NCBI RefSeq assembly: GCF_900199185.1
Contig: NZ_OBMI01000003.1
Location: 248,001-312,000 of the forward strand
Direction: 5' to 3'
Length of the DNA stretch: 64,000 nucleotides
Source of the DNA: Sphingomonas guangdongensis
GTDB lineage: Bacteria; Pseudomonadota; Alphaproteobacteria; Sphingomonadales; Sphingomonadaceae
Part shown: one piece after another, positions 18,765 to 28,756 of the stretch
How positions within the stretch are numbered: position 1 is the stretch's first letter
How the letters are laid out: each line of letters starts with the position of its first letter
Translations under genes and position numbers: made by a program
The notes under the pieces: generated by a model
The model's database searches: none
Seen by the model: only the letters and a program-made list of their open reading frames with translations
Told to the model about the DNA's origin: nothing

Positions 18765-19421
18765 ATGGTTAATTCGCCCTTCACGCCAGAGGCTGCGGCC
18801 GACGACCCTCGCGCCGCCGAGCGCCGCGTCGTGCTGAGCTACGTGCCTGCGGACGCGCGCGCCGGCATGGCGGCACTGCTCGCGCTGGATGATCAGCTCG
18901 CCAACATCGTCCGCACCACTCGCGAGCCGATGGTGGGGCAGATGCGACTCACCTGGTGGCATGACGCAATTGCGCGGCTGGAGACCGCGGCGCCGCCCGC
19001 CCAGCCGGTGCTGGAGGCGCTGGCGTCGCGGGTCGTCCCGGTCTGCGGCGCGGCTGCGTTCCTGCCGGCGATCGACGGCTGGGAAGTGCTGCTCGAACCC
19101 GAACTGGGGGACGATGACCTCGCGACCTACGCCGCGGGCCGCGGTGCGCTGTTCGCGGCGGCGGCGGTGCTGATGGGCGAGGGGGCCGAGCGGATTGGCC
19201 ATGCCGGCGAAGCCTGGGCACTCCACGATCTCGCCGCCCACGTTCGCGATCCTGCGCTCGCCGCTCGCGCCCGGCGGCTGGCGCAGGCTCGACAGGAGCG
19301 GCGGCGCTGGCCGGTGCGGCTACGCGCGCTGGGCGCCTTGACGTCGCTTGCCCGCGATCACGATCGCGCACCGGCGGTGCGGATCGGGCGTGCGCTGTGG
19401 CTGCGGCTGACCGGCTACTGA
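18765..19421 (+). CDS. Squalene/phytoene synthase-like protein (NDUFAF6-like, probably not a synthase)
   Basis: The 218-residue protein matches the squalene/phytoene synthase fold. Its first helices read LALDDQLANIV and REPMVGQMRLTWWHDAI, which corresponds to the conserved RL-WW element. The catalytic DxxxD pairs are reduced to LDDQ, and the second aspartate motif is not seen. The C-terminal part is short for a synthase (usually 270-300 residues). It most resembles the NDUFAF6-type proteins linked in eukaryotes to respiratory complex I assembly. A role in carotenoid or hopanoid synthesis therefore seems unlikely. Confidence 0.7.
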   Translation: MVNSPFTPEAAADDPRAAERRVVLSYVPADARAGMAALLALDDQLANIVRTTREPMVGQMRLTWWHDAIARLETAAPPAQPVLEALASRVVPVCGAAAFLPAIDGWEVLLEPELGDDDLATYAAGRGALFAAAAVLMGEGAERIGHAGEAWALHDLAAHVRDPALAARARRLAQARQERRRWPVRLRALGALTSLARDHDRAPAVRIGRALWLRLTGY

Positions 19422-19483
19422 CGCGGGGGCTGGTCGCGGCATCGCACTGCCGCTAGCCTCCGCGTACTTGGGGGAGTGCGGCG

Positions 19484-19954
19484 ATGCTCAAATATCTTGC
19501 CGGGGTCGCGTCCGCACTGCTGCTGGTCGCGGCGGGCGTGTTCCTGTTTCGCTCAAGCGCGACGGCGGAGGCACCGGCGCTGGTGCCCCGTGCGACCGCG
19601 CCGCAGGCCGGTACACCATCGGAGCCACTTGCTGACGAGCCGCTGCCCGAGGCCGCGGCGCTCACCCGCGAGCAGCGGCGCTTCAACCGCTACGACAAGG
19701 ATCGTGATGCGGCGATCGCGCGCGAGGAGTACCTCCAGTCGCGGCGCAAGGCCTATGCAAAGCTCGACGCGAACGGCGACGGCCGGCTGTCGTTCGACGA
19801 GTGGGCGGCGAAGACGGTCGCCAAGTTCACGACCGCCGACCGCGACCGATCCGGCAGCCTGACCGCCGCCGAGTTCGCGACGACTGCCGTCAAGCGGTCG
19901 CCGGCGCGGGCGCGGCGGTGTCCGCCGCAACAGGCACCGAACGAGGCGGATTGA
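19484..19954 (+). CDS. EF-hand domain-containing secreted or anchored protein
   Basis: This is a 156-residue protein with an N-terminal hydrophobic segment (residues ~7-25, signal peptide or anchor). Calcium-binding loops follow: [24 protein letters not shown] and [12 protein letters not shown], spaced as in EF-hand pairs. EF-hand proteins of this kind are common in sphingomonads, with unknown roles. The last ~22 residues are encoded in DNA that overlaps the convergent trmFO gene by 65 bases. This tail (Arg/Pro-rich) looks less natural, so a slightly earlier end in relatives would not surprise. Confidence 0.8.
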   Translation: MLKYLAGVASALLLVAAGVFLFRSSATAEAPALVPRATAPQAGTPSEPLADEPLPEAAALTREQRRFNRYDKDRDAAIAREEYLQSRRKAYAKLDANGDGRLSFDEWAAKTVAKFTTADRDRSGSLTAAEFATTAVKRSPARARRCPPQQAPNEAD

Positions 19955-21257
19955 GCCAGCCTGCCAGCGCCGCGCGGGCGCGATCGGTATACATGCGCTT
20001 GCGATCCGCCTTCTTCGTCCGGCCGGGGATCGGCGGCATCAGCCCGAAGTTGACGTTCATCGGCTGGTAGGTCTCGACCGCCGCGCCGCCGGTGATGTGG
20101 TTGAGGAGCGCGCCGAGCGCAGTCTCGACCGGCGGCGGCGCGAGCGCGTGCCCCAGCACCTCCGCCGCGGCGAAGCGGCCGGCGAGCAGGCCGACCGCCG
20201 CACTCTCCACATAGCCTTCGCACCCCGTCATCTGCCCGGCGAAGCGCAGGTGGAGCCGCGACTTCAGGCGAAGTTCGGTGTCGAGCAGCTCGGGCGAGCG
20301 GATGAAGGTGTTGCGGTGCAGCCCGCCCAGCCGCGCGAACTCCGCGTTCTGCAACCCCGGAATGGTGCGAAACAGCCGCACCTGCTCGGCATGCTTCAGC
20401 TTGGTCTGGAACCCGACCATGTTCCACAGCGTGCCTTGGCGATTGTCCTGGCGCAGCTGAACGACGGCATAGGGCCAGCGACCGGTGCGGGGATCGTCGA
20501 GGCCGACGCCCTTCATTGGGCCGTAGCGGAGCGTGTCGACACCGCGCTCCGCCATCACCTCGATCGGCATGCAGCCTTCGAAATAGGGGACATCCTCCCA
20601 TTCCTTGAACTCGGTCTTCTCGCCGGCGAGCAGCGCGGCGTGAAAGGCAAGGTAGTCGTCCTTACTCAGCGGGCAGTTGATGTAGTCGGACCCTTCACCC
20701 TTGTTCCACCGCGACTGGAACCAGGCCGTCTCCATGTCGATCGAGTCGCGGTGGACGATCGGCGCGATCGCGTCGAAAAAGGCGAGCGCATCGCTCCCCG
20801 TCGCCGCACCGATGTTGTCGGCGAGCAGCGGGTCGGTCAGCGGCCCGGTCGCGACGATCGTCAGGCCATGCTCCGGCAGCGTCTCGACCCGCTCGCGGAC
20901 GATCTCGACGTTCGGGTGCGCCGCGAGCGCTGCGGTCACGCCCGCGGAGAAGCCGTCGCGGTCCATCGCCAGCGCCGATCCCGCGGGCACGCGGTGCGCG
21001 TCGCCCTCGCGCAGGATCAGCGAACCGAGCGTCCGCATCTCCTGGTGCAGCAGCCCGACCGCGTTGTTTTCCGCATCGTCGGAGCGGAAGCTGTTGGAGC
21101 AGACCAGTTCCGCCAGACCGTCGGTGTGGTGAGCGGGTGTGGTCGTTCCGGAACCGCGCATCTCCGACAGGCGGACCCGCACGCCGGCCTCGGCCAGCTG
21201 CCACGCGGCCTCCGATCCGGCGAGGCCGCCGCCGATGATGTGAACCTGGTGCGCGAT
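19890..21257 (-). CDS. trmFO: TrmFO, folate-dependent tRNA (uracil-54-C5) methyltransferase
   Basis: This flavoprotein uses methylenetetrahydrofolate to make m5U54 in the T-loop of tRNA. The 455-residue frame includes the FAD Rossmann motif [21 protein letters not shown] at residues 5-25. The family motifs [34 protein letters not shown] and [22 protein letters not shown] are also present. No ATG, GTG or TTG lies in frame between the stop at 21273-21275 and the FAD motif. The first canonical start (GTG at 21182) would remove the motif. I infer initiation at ATC (21257), with AGGAG about 9 bases upstream. Confidence 0.88.
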   Translation of the reverse strand: MAHQVHIIGGGLAGSEAAWQLAEAGVRVRLSEMRGSGTTTPAHHTDGLAELVCSNSFRSDDAENNAVGLLHQEMRTLGSLILREGDAHRVPAGSALAMDRDGFSAGVTAALAAHPNVEIVRERVETLPEHGLTIVATGPLTDPLLADNIGAATGSDALAFFDAIAPIVHRDSIDMETAWFQSRWNKGEGSDYINCPLSKDDYLAFHAALLAGEKTEFKEWEDVPYFEGCMPIEVMAERGVDTLRYGPMKGVGLDDPRTGRWPYAVVQLRQDNRQGTLWNMVGFQTKLKHAEQVRLFRTIPGLQNAEFARLGGLHRNTFIRSPELLDTELRLKSRLHLRFAGQMTGCEGYVESAAVGLLAGRFAAAEVLGHALAPPPVETALGALLNHITGGAAVETYQPMNVNFGLMPPIPGRTKKADRKRMYTDRARAALAGWLNPPRSVPVAADTAAPAPATA

Positions 21258-21322
21258 CGCGAGTTGCTCCTGTCAGAAGCGCGTGCCCAAAGCACAGATC
21301 GGCGCAAAGGGACAGGTGTGGC

Positions 21323-21754
21323 ATGACGATCTACACCATCGGTTATGAAGGCGCGACCGTCGCGGAGGTGATCGCCGCCCTTGAGCAGGCGAGGGTCGAG
21401 CGGCTGATCGACGTGCGCCAGCTGCCGCTCTCGCGCGGGCCGGGCTTCTCCAAGTCGAGCCTGGCCGCGGCGCTCGCCGAGCGCGGAATCGATTACGTCC
21501 ACTTGAAGGCGCTCGGCACCCCCAAGCCGGGGCGCGATGCCGCCAAGAAGGGCGACCGCGCGACGCTTGAGGCCGTGTACGCCGGGCAGCTGAAGTTGCC
21601 GGAAGCGCAAGCACAGGCCGCGCAGATGCGGGCGCTGGCGGCGGAGAAGGTGTCGGCGCTGCTCTGCTTCGAGCGCGACCCGCACGTGTGCCACCGCACG
21701 TTGCTGCTGGCGGCGGAAGGCGAGGGGGTCGAGGTGGTGGATCTGGTGCCGTGA
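21323..21754 (+). CDS. DUF488 domain-containing protein
   Basis: This is a 143-residue member of DUF488, small proteins of unknown function. Hallmarks are the N-terminal IYTIGYEG, the conserved LIDVRQLPLSR, and the C-terminal ALLCFERDPHVCHR with Cys and His residues that could bind metal or be catalytic. The ATG at 21323 follows AGGTGTGGC. It is divergent from trmFO with 65 bases between start codons, and is followed by an inverted repeat. The fold resembles small enzymes, but no reaction is established to my knowledge. Confidence 0.85.
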   Translation: MTIYTIGYEGATVAEVIAALEQARVERLIDVRQLPLSRGPGFSKSSLAAALAERGIDYVHLKALGTPKPGRDAAKKGDRATLEAVYAGQLKLPEAQAQAAQMRALAAEKVSALLCFERDPHVCHRTLLLAAEGEGVEVVDLVP

Positions 21755-21777
21755 AGGGCGGGGCGGGCTCAACCCGA

Positions 21778-21893
21778 CCGTTCGTGCTGAGTAGCGGCTG
21801 AGCGAAGTCGAAGGCGCGTATCGAAGCGTCCTCTGTCTGAAGTCTTTCGATACGCCGTTCCGACGTCGCTCAACGGCTACTCAGGACGAACGG
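21778..21893. repeat. Large inverted repeat, TTCGATACGCC family, copy C (arms swapped)
   Basis: The left arm begins CCGTTCGTGCTGAGTAGCGG and ends GTATCGAAG. The right arm begins CTTTCGATACGCCG and ends CTACTCAGGACGAACGG. Compared with copies A and B (8739-9034) the two half-elements face the other way, so the conserved ends are outside rather than inside. It lies between two convergent genes. Confidence 0.75.
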
Positions 21894-21905
21894 TTTGTTT
21901 GAATA

Positions 21906-22577
21906 CTATCGTTTCTGCGCGAACCAGATGACGTGGCGCGGACCCTTGCCGTTCTGGCGGGCGCGGACGGCGATTTCCTCGACCGCGAAGCGCGCCTCCT
22001 TGAGGCGGCGGGCGAAGGCGTGGTCGGGTGCGGCCGACCACACGGCGAGCACGCCGCCGGGCCTCAGCGCGGCGCGCGCCGCCTCCAGCCCGCGCGCGGT
22101 GTAGAGCCGGTCGTTGGCGTCGCGGACCAGCCCGTCGGGTCCGTTGTCGACGTCGAGCAGGATGGCATCGAAGCGGGCAGAGCCGGCGGCGATCACCGCC
22201 GCCACGTCGGCGAACTCGACCGCGACGCGCGGATCGTCCAGGCAGCCGGCGGTCTGCTCGGCCATCGGCCCGCGTGCCCAGTCCACGATCTTGGGCACCA
22301 GTTCGGCCACGGTCACCCGTGCGTCTGCGGAGAGGCGGGCGAGCGCGGCGCGGAGCGTGAACCCCATGCCGTAGCCGCCGACCAGCAGGTGCGGGCTACG
22401 CACGTGAGACAGCCGGTCGCACGTCATGGTGGCGAGCGCCTCCTCCGACCCGCTCATGCGACTGTTCATCAGCTCGTTACGCTCGAGCACGATCATGTAA
22501 TCGTCGCCGCGCCGGAAGAGCCTCAACGGCTCCCCGCCGGGCACGGGCGCGGTGTCGATGAGGGTTCGGGGGGTCAT
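21906..22577 (-). CDS. Spermidine synthase-like methyltransferase-fold protein
   Basis: The 223-residue protein has the spermidine/spermine synthase-like Rossmann fold. LLVGGYGMGFTLRAALARL gives the GGxGxG nucleotide loop. VTVAELVPKIVDWARG gives the acidic residue after strand 2, and FDAILLDVDNGPDGLV the strand-4 region. The N-terminal beta domain of true SpeE is short. ATG at 22577 is chosen because the longer start (22622) runs into a palindromic repeat. A role in aminopropyl transfer is possible but unproven. In sphingomonads such proteins are often annotated only as spermidine synthase family. Confidence 0.75.
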   Translation of the reverse strand: MTPRTLIDTAPVPGGEPLRLFRRGDDYMIVLERNELMNSRMSGSEEALATMTCDRLSHVRSPHLLVGGYGMGFTLRAALARLSADARVTVAELVPKIVDWARGPMAEQTAGCLDDPRVAVEFADVAAVIAAGSARFDAILLDVDNGPDGLVRDANDRLYTARGLEAARAALRPGGVLAVWSAAPDHAFARRLKEARFAVEEIAVRARQNGKGPRHVIWFAQKR

Positions 22578-22586
22578 CTCATTTCT

Positions 22587-22674
22587 ACCGTCATCCCGGC
22601 GGAGGCCGGGATCCAGGGCCACAGTCGCCGGCGTGCTTGGCTCTGGACCCCGGCCTGCGCCGGGGTGACGGTGG
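22587..22674. repeat. Palindromic GC-rich repeat (CCCGGC-GCCGGG type), copy 2
   Basis: The left half has CATCCCGGCGGAGGCCGGGA followed by TCCAG. The right half has CTGGACCCCGGCCTGCGCC and GGGGTGACGGT, the inverse arrangement. It occupies nearly all the gap between the DUF952 gene and the spermidine-synthase-like gene. Confidence 0.75.
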
Positions 22675-22679
22675 AACGG

Positions 22680-23029
22680 TCAGCCCGCAACCGGCAGCCG
22701 TACCTGGCCATCCTCGTTCCGCTCCAGCGGCGAGTAGGCGACCACCGCCAGCAGCGGCAGCTCCCCGTACAGGTGCGGGAACAGCTGACCACCGCGCGAC
22801 TCCTCCCAGCGGACCTGCTCGCCGAGCGCCTCCAGGTCCACCGCCGCGACATGCAGGTCCGCCTGCCCGGCGAAGTGCTTGTCGACCGTCTCGGTCAGCT
22901 GCGCGGCAGTCGACAGGTGAATGTAGCCGTCCGCCACATCGACCGGCGCTCCGGCGAAGCGCCCGTCCGCCTCCAGCGCTGCCATCTGCTCGCCCGTCAG
23001 CACCTTGTAGGCGAGGGTGGGGCGCTCGC

Positions 23030-23033
<4 letters not shown>
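22680..23033 (-). CDS. DUF952 domain-containing protein
   Basis: The 117-residue protein matches DUF952, a small family of unknown function. It shows LAYKVLTGEQMAALEADGRF, then DGYIHLSTAAQLTETVDKHF and RWEESRGGQLFPHLYGELP. The conserved His in YIHLS and His in FPHLYG suggest an ADP-ribosyltransferase-like fold, which is recalled rather than shown. The start is GTG at 23033 in a GTGA overlap with the gyrA stop, so it is translated with gyrA. Confidence 0.88.
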
Positions 23034-25792
<2,759 letters not shown>

Positions 25793-25916
25793 GTTCTAGT
25801 GCTTTCGGGGTTGTTGCAATGCTGTGACGACCCTAGCCGGACCGACACACACCAGCAACCCCGCGCGCCCGCGTACGCGCGCGAGGAAACTGTTCACGCT
25901 GCCGTTCCGGGCGTGG

Positions 25917-26615
25917 TCAGAACGGGATCTCCGCCCCGTCCCAGGCGAACAGCTTGCCCGTATCCTTCGGGCCCAGGCCGTCGATCACGTCGAGCAGCTG
26001 CACGGCCGCCCGATCCGGCGCGAACAGCGTGCCCGCCGCGACATTCGCCTGGAACGGTTTCGACAGGCCGGTGTCCACCGTGCCCGGATGCAGCCCCACG
26101 ACGATCGAGCGGGGGCTGGTCCGCGTCGCCTCGATCGCGGCACCGCGCAGCATCATGTTGAGCGCGGCCTTGCTTGCGCGGTAGCCGTGCCAGCCGCCCA
26201 GGCGATTGTCGCCGATGCTGCCGACCCGGGCGGACAGCGCCGCGATCACCGGCGTGCCCGTGCGCGGCAGGAGTGGCACGAAGTGCTTCAGGACGAGCGC
26301 GGGGCCGACCGTGTTGATTGCATACTGCCGCGCGAGCCAGTCGGCATCGAGCTCCTTCAGCGCCTTCTCCGGCCCGCGCTCGCCTTCGTGGAGCAGCCCG
26401 GTCGCGATCAGCACCAGCGCCGGCTGACCGGCGGCGGCGACCCGCTCGGCCGCAGCGGCGATCGTCGCCTCGTTGGTCAGGTCGATGTGCGCGTCGCCGA
26501 CGCGCGAGCGGGCAAAGCCGAGCACGGCGTCGTGCGCGCCTTCCTCGACCAGCGCGGTTTCCAGCGCGTGCCCGATCCCGCCGGTCGCTCCGATCACCGC
26601 TGCCACGCTTGCCAT
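25917..26615 (-). CDS. Short-chain dehydrogenase/reductase (C-factor-like)
   Basis: This is a 232-residue classical SDR. The cofactor loop is VIGATGGIGHALE near the N-terminus, and the active-site Tyr-Lys pair lies in GWHGYRASKAALNMM. The serine region is VIAALSARVGSIGDN, and PGTVDTGLSKPF follows the catalytic region as in C-factor/CsgA-like SDRs. The substrate cannot be told. It is a single gene facing the same way as gyrA, with 124 featureless bases between. The upstream 172-base gap is shared with the divergent TPR-like gene. Confidence 0.85.
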   Translation of the reverse strand: MASVAAVIGATGGIGHALETALVEEGAHDAVLGFARSRVGDAHIDLTNEATIAAAAERVAAAGQPALVLIATGLLHEGERGPEKALKELDADWLARQYAINTVGPALVLKHFVPLLPRTGTPVIAALSARVGSIGDNRLGGWHGYRASKAALNMMLRGAAIEATRTSPRSIVVGLHPGTVDTGLSKPFQANVAAGTLFAPDRAAVQLLDVIDGLGPKDTGKLFAWDGAEIPF

Positions 26616-26787
26616 AGCCGGGTTATACGGCGCGGGTGCTCGGCGTCAAAGATCGGCCAAGCTGTTCAAAACGCGTTCAGTCGCATTCTGCGACGGGCAG
26701 TCGCGTGCCCGCGGCTTGAACGCCGCACGGCCCCAAACTACTGACGTTCCGTCACCCTAGCAGGGTTCCCTTCAGGAGATTGCCCCG

Positions 26788-28065
26788 ATGAAGTCCATCT
26801 CGACCTTCGCGCTCGCCGCGGTGCTGGCCGCCGGGCTCGCGACGACCGCGACCAGCGCGCCCGCTGCGGCGCAGAAGAAGGGCAAGGAGGAGAGCGGCGC
26901 ACCGCAGCTGAAGCTGTCGGACGCGGTCCGCAAGCCGGTCGCCGCCGCGCAGACCGCGCTCGCCGCCAACGACACCGCGACCGCGACGACCCAGCTCGCC
27001 GCCGCCGAGGCCGCCGCCAAGACCGACGACGAGACCTACATCGTCAATGCGCTCAAGCTGCAGATGACCGCCAAGTCGAACGACCCGGCGCAGCTCTCCC
27101 CCATCCTCGACAAGCTGCTGGTCAACCCCAAGACGCCGCAGGCGTCGCTCGGCCAGTACAACTATTTCCGCGCGCAGGCGCCGTGGAACGCCAAGCGCTA
27201 CGCGGAGGCGCTGCCTTACCTCCAGAAGGCGCGCGACCTCGGCTACGTTAACGAGAATTTGACGCTCCAGATCGCCGCGGCGATGACCGAGACCGGCAAT
27301 GTCGCGGGCGGCGTAGCGGAAGTGTCAAAGGCGATCGATGCCGAGACGGCTGCCGGCCGCAAGGCGCCGGAGGCGTGGTACAGCTATGCCGTCGGCAAGC
27401 TCTACGACGCCAAGTCGCCCGACCTGTCGCCGTGGCTGCAGAAGCAGATCAATGCCTACCCGACCGCCAAGAACTGGCGGACCGCGCTGCTCGTCTACCG
27501 CGACAGCCAGGAAAAGGGCGGGACCAAGCTCGACCGTGCGCAGCAGCTCGATTTGTTCCGCCTGATGCGGGCGGCCAAGTCGCTCGGCGCGCGCGGCGAC
27601 TATCTCGAATATGCGCTGATCGCCTATGACACCGGCTTGCCCGGCGAGACCAAGTCGGTGATCGAGGAGGGGCGCGCGACCGGCAAGATCCCGGCGACCG
27701 ACGCCAACGGCAATCGGCTGTATTCCGATGCCAACAACGCGATCAAGCTCGAGGGCTCGCTCGCCGGTGTCGAGGCAAAGGCCAAGGCAGCGGCGAACGG
27801 CAAGACCGCGGCGCAGACCGGCGACGCCTACCTCGCGCTCGGCCAGGCGGCCAAGGCGGTAGAGCTCTACACGGTGGCGCAGCAGAAGGGCGGCGTCGAT
27901 GCGTCGGAGCTGAACCTCCATCTCGGCATCGCGCACTACAACGCTGGCAACAAGGCCGCGGCGAAGACCGCGTTCCAGGCGGTCACCGCGGGTCCGCGCA
28001 AGGACATGGCGGCGTTCTGGGTCCAACTGATCGACCTGGGCGTTACCCCCGGCACGACCGCCTGA
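26788..28065 (+). CDS. Secreted TPR-like repeat protein of unknown function
   Basis: The 425-residue protein has a Sec signal peptide (residues 1-~28, cleavage near APAAAQ). An Ala/Lys-rich helical protein follows, with degenerate tetratricopeptide units such as AKRYAEALPYLQKARDLGY and GDAYLALGQAAKAVELYTVA. TPR proteins mediate protein contacts in the periplasm. AGGAG lies 8 bases before the ATG. Related proteins are common in sphingomonads as hypothetical periplasmic proteins. It appears monocistronic, ending before two hairpins that separate it from the Lrp gene. Confidence 0.75.
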   Translation: MKSISTFALAAVLAAGLATTATSAPAAAQKKGKEESGAPQLKLSDAVRKPVAAAQTALAANDTATATTQLAAAEAAAKTDDETYIVNALKLQMTAKSNDPAQLSPILDKLLVNPKTPQASLGQYNYFRAQAPWNAKRYAEALPYLQKARDLGYVNENLTLQIAAAMTETGNVAGGVAEVSKAIDAETAAGRKAPEAWYSYAVGKLYDAKSPDLSPWLQKQINAYPTAKNWRTALLVYRDSQEKGGTKLDRAQQLDLFRLMRAAKSLGARGDYLEYALIAYDTGLPGETKSVIEEGRATGKIPATDANGNRLYSDANNAIKLEGSLAGVEAKAKAAANGKTAAQTGDAYLALGQAAKAVELYTVAQQKGGVDASELNLHLGIAHYNAGNKAAAKTAFQAVTAGPRKDMAAFWVQLIDLGVTPGTTA

Positions 28066-28089
28066 TCCCGGCCGGATCGATGCGGCGGG

Positions 28090-28106
28090 GGCGGACCGGG
28101 TCCGCC
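28090..28106. terminator. Hairpin after the TPR-like gene
   Basis: GGCGGAC and GTCCGCC flank a CGG loop, 25 bases after the stop of the rightward gene. TTCG follows rather than a T-run. It is inferred to be a terminator from position and stem. Confidence 0.45.
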
Positions 28107-28116
28107 TTCGCCGCGC

Positions 28117-28136
28117 CGTCGGCTTGCTAGCCGACG
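28117..28136. terminator. 8-bp hairpin spanning the Lrp-family stop codon
   Basis: CGTCGGCT and AGCCGACG flank a TGCT loop. The stop codon of the leftward regulator lies within it. Together with the hairpin at 28090 it separates two convergent genes. Confidence 0.4.
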
Positions 28137-28588
28137 GGGATGCCCGGCATATCCTTGGAGGTGCGAATGGTCAGCGACGTCTTGACGTGGCTGACGTTGG
28201 GCGCCGGGGTGAGCTGCGTGGTGAGCAGTTCCTGGAACGCCCGCAGGTCGGTGGCGACGATCTTCAGGATGAAGTCGATCTCACCATTCAGCATGTGACA
28301 TTCGCGAACCTCGGGGATCGCGGCGACATGGCGCTCGAACGCGGCCAGATCGGCCTCTGCCTGGCTCTTCAGACTGACCATCGCGAACACGGTGATGGTG
28401 TAGCCGAGGCTGCCGGGATCGAGCGCGGCGTGGTAGCCCTTGATCGCGCCGCTCTCCTCCAGCGCGCGAACCCGGCGGAGGCACGGCGGCGCGGTCAGCC
28501 CGACCCGCTCGGCCAGATCGACGTTGGTCATCCGTCCGTCGTCTTGCAACAGCCCCAATATTTGCCGATCAATGCGATCGAACGCCAT
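28127..28588 (-). CDS. Lrp/AsnC family transcriptional regulator
   Basis: The 153-residue protein has an N-terminal winged HTH (DRIDRQILGLLQDDGRMTN then LAERVGLTAPPCLRRVRALE). A C-terminal RAM effector-binding domain follows, containing VRECHMLNGEIDFILKIVA. Lrp/AsnC proteins sense amino acids and act locally or globally. It stands alone, so its target is not given by context. The ATG is preceded by AAAGGGG. An interrupted palindrome at 28601-28620, just upstream, may be its autoregulatory site. Confidence 0.9.
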   Translation of the reverse strand: MAFDRIDRQILGLLQDDGRMTNVDLAERVGLTAPPCLRRVRALEESGAIKGYHAALDPGSLGYTITVFAMVSLKSQAEADLAAFERHVAAIPEVRECHMLNGEIDFILKIVATDLRAFQELLTTQLTPAPNVSHVKTSLTIRTSKDMPGIPVG

Positions 28589-28600
28589 CCCACCCCTTTC

Positions 28601-28620
28601 TTGTCGATTCGTTGCGACAA
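28601..28620. promoter_or_regulatory. Interrupted palindrome upstream of the Lrp-family gene
   Basis: TTGTCG and CGACAA are separated by 8 bases, 12 bases upstream of the regulator's start codon. The adjoining ~40 bases are unusually AT-rich for this genome, as expected of a promoter. An operator for the adjacent regulator is an inference. Confidence 0.4.
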
Positions 28621-28756
28621 ACCTAAGAAAATTACGCGCAAACGCAATTGTCTCACATTGTTACAGGGGCGGATCAAGGCTGTTCGCTGGTCGGATCGCG
28701 CGTTAAGAACTTGTTAGGCCCATCGGCAGCCGTGCCGGGGCGATCAAGAAGGACCC

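Noticed and set aside
22578..22622. Earlier ATG (22622) for the spermidine-synthase-like gene
   Set aside because: The extra 15 codons come from the palindromic repeat and have no family similarity.
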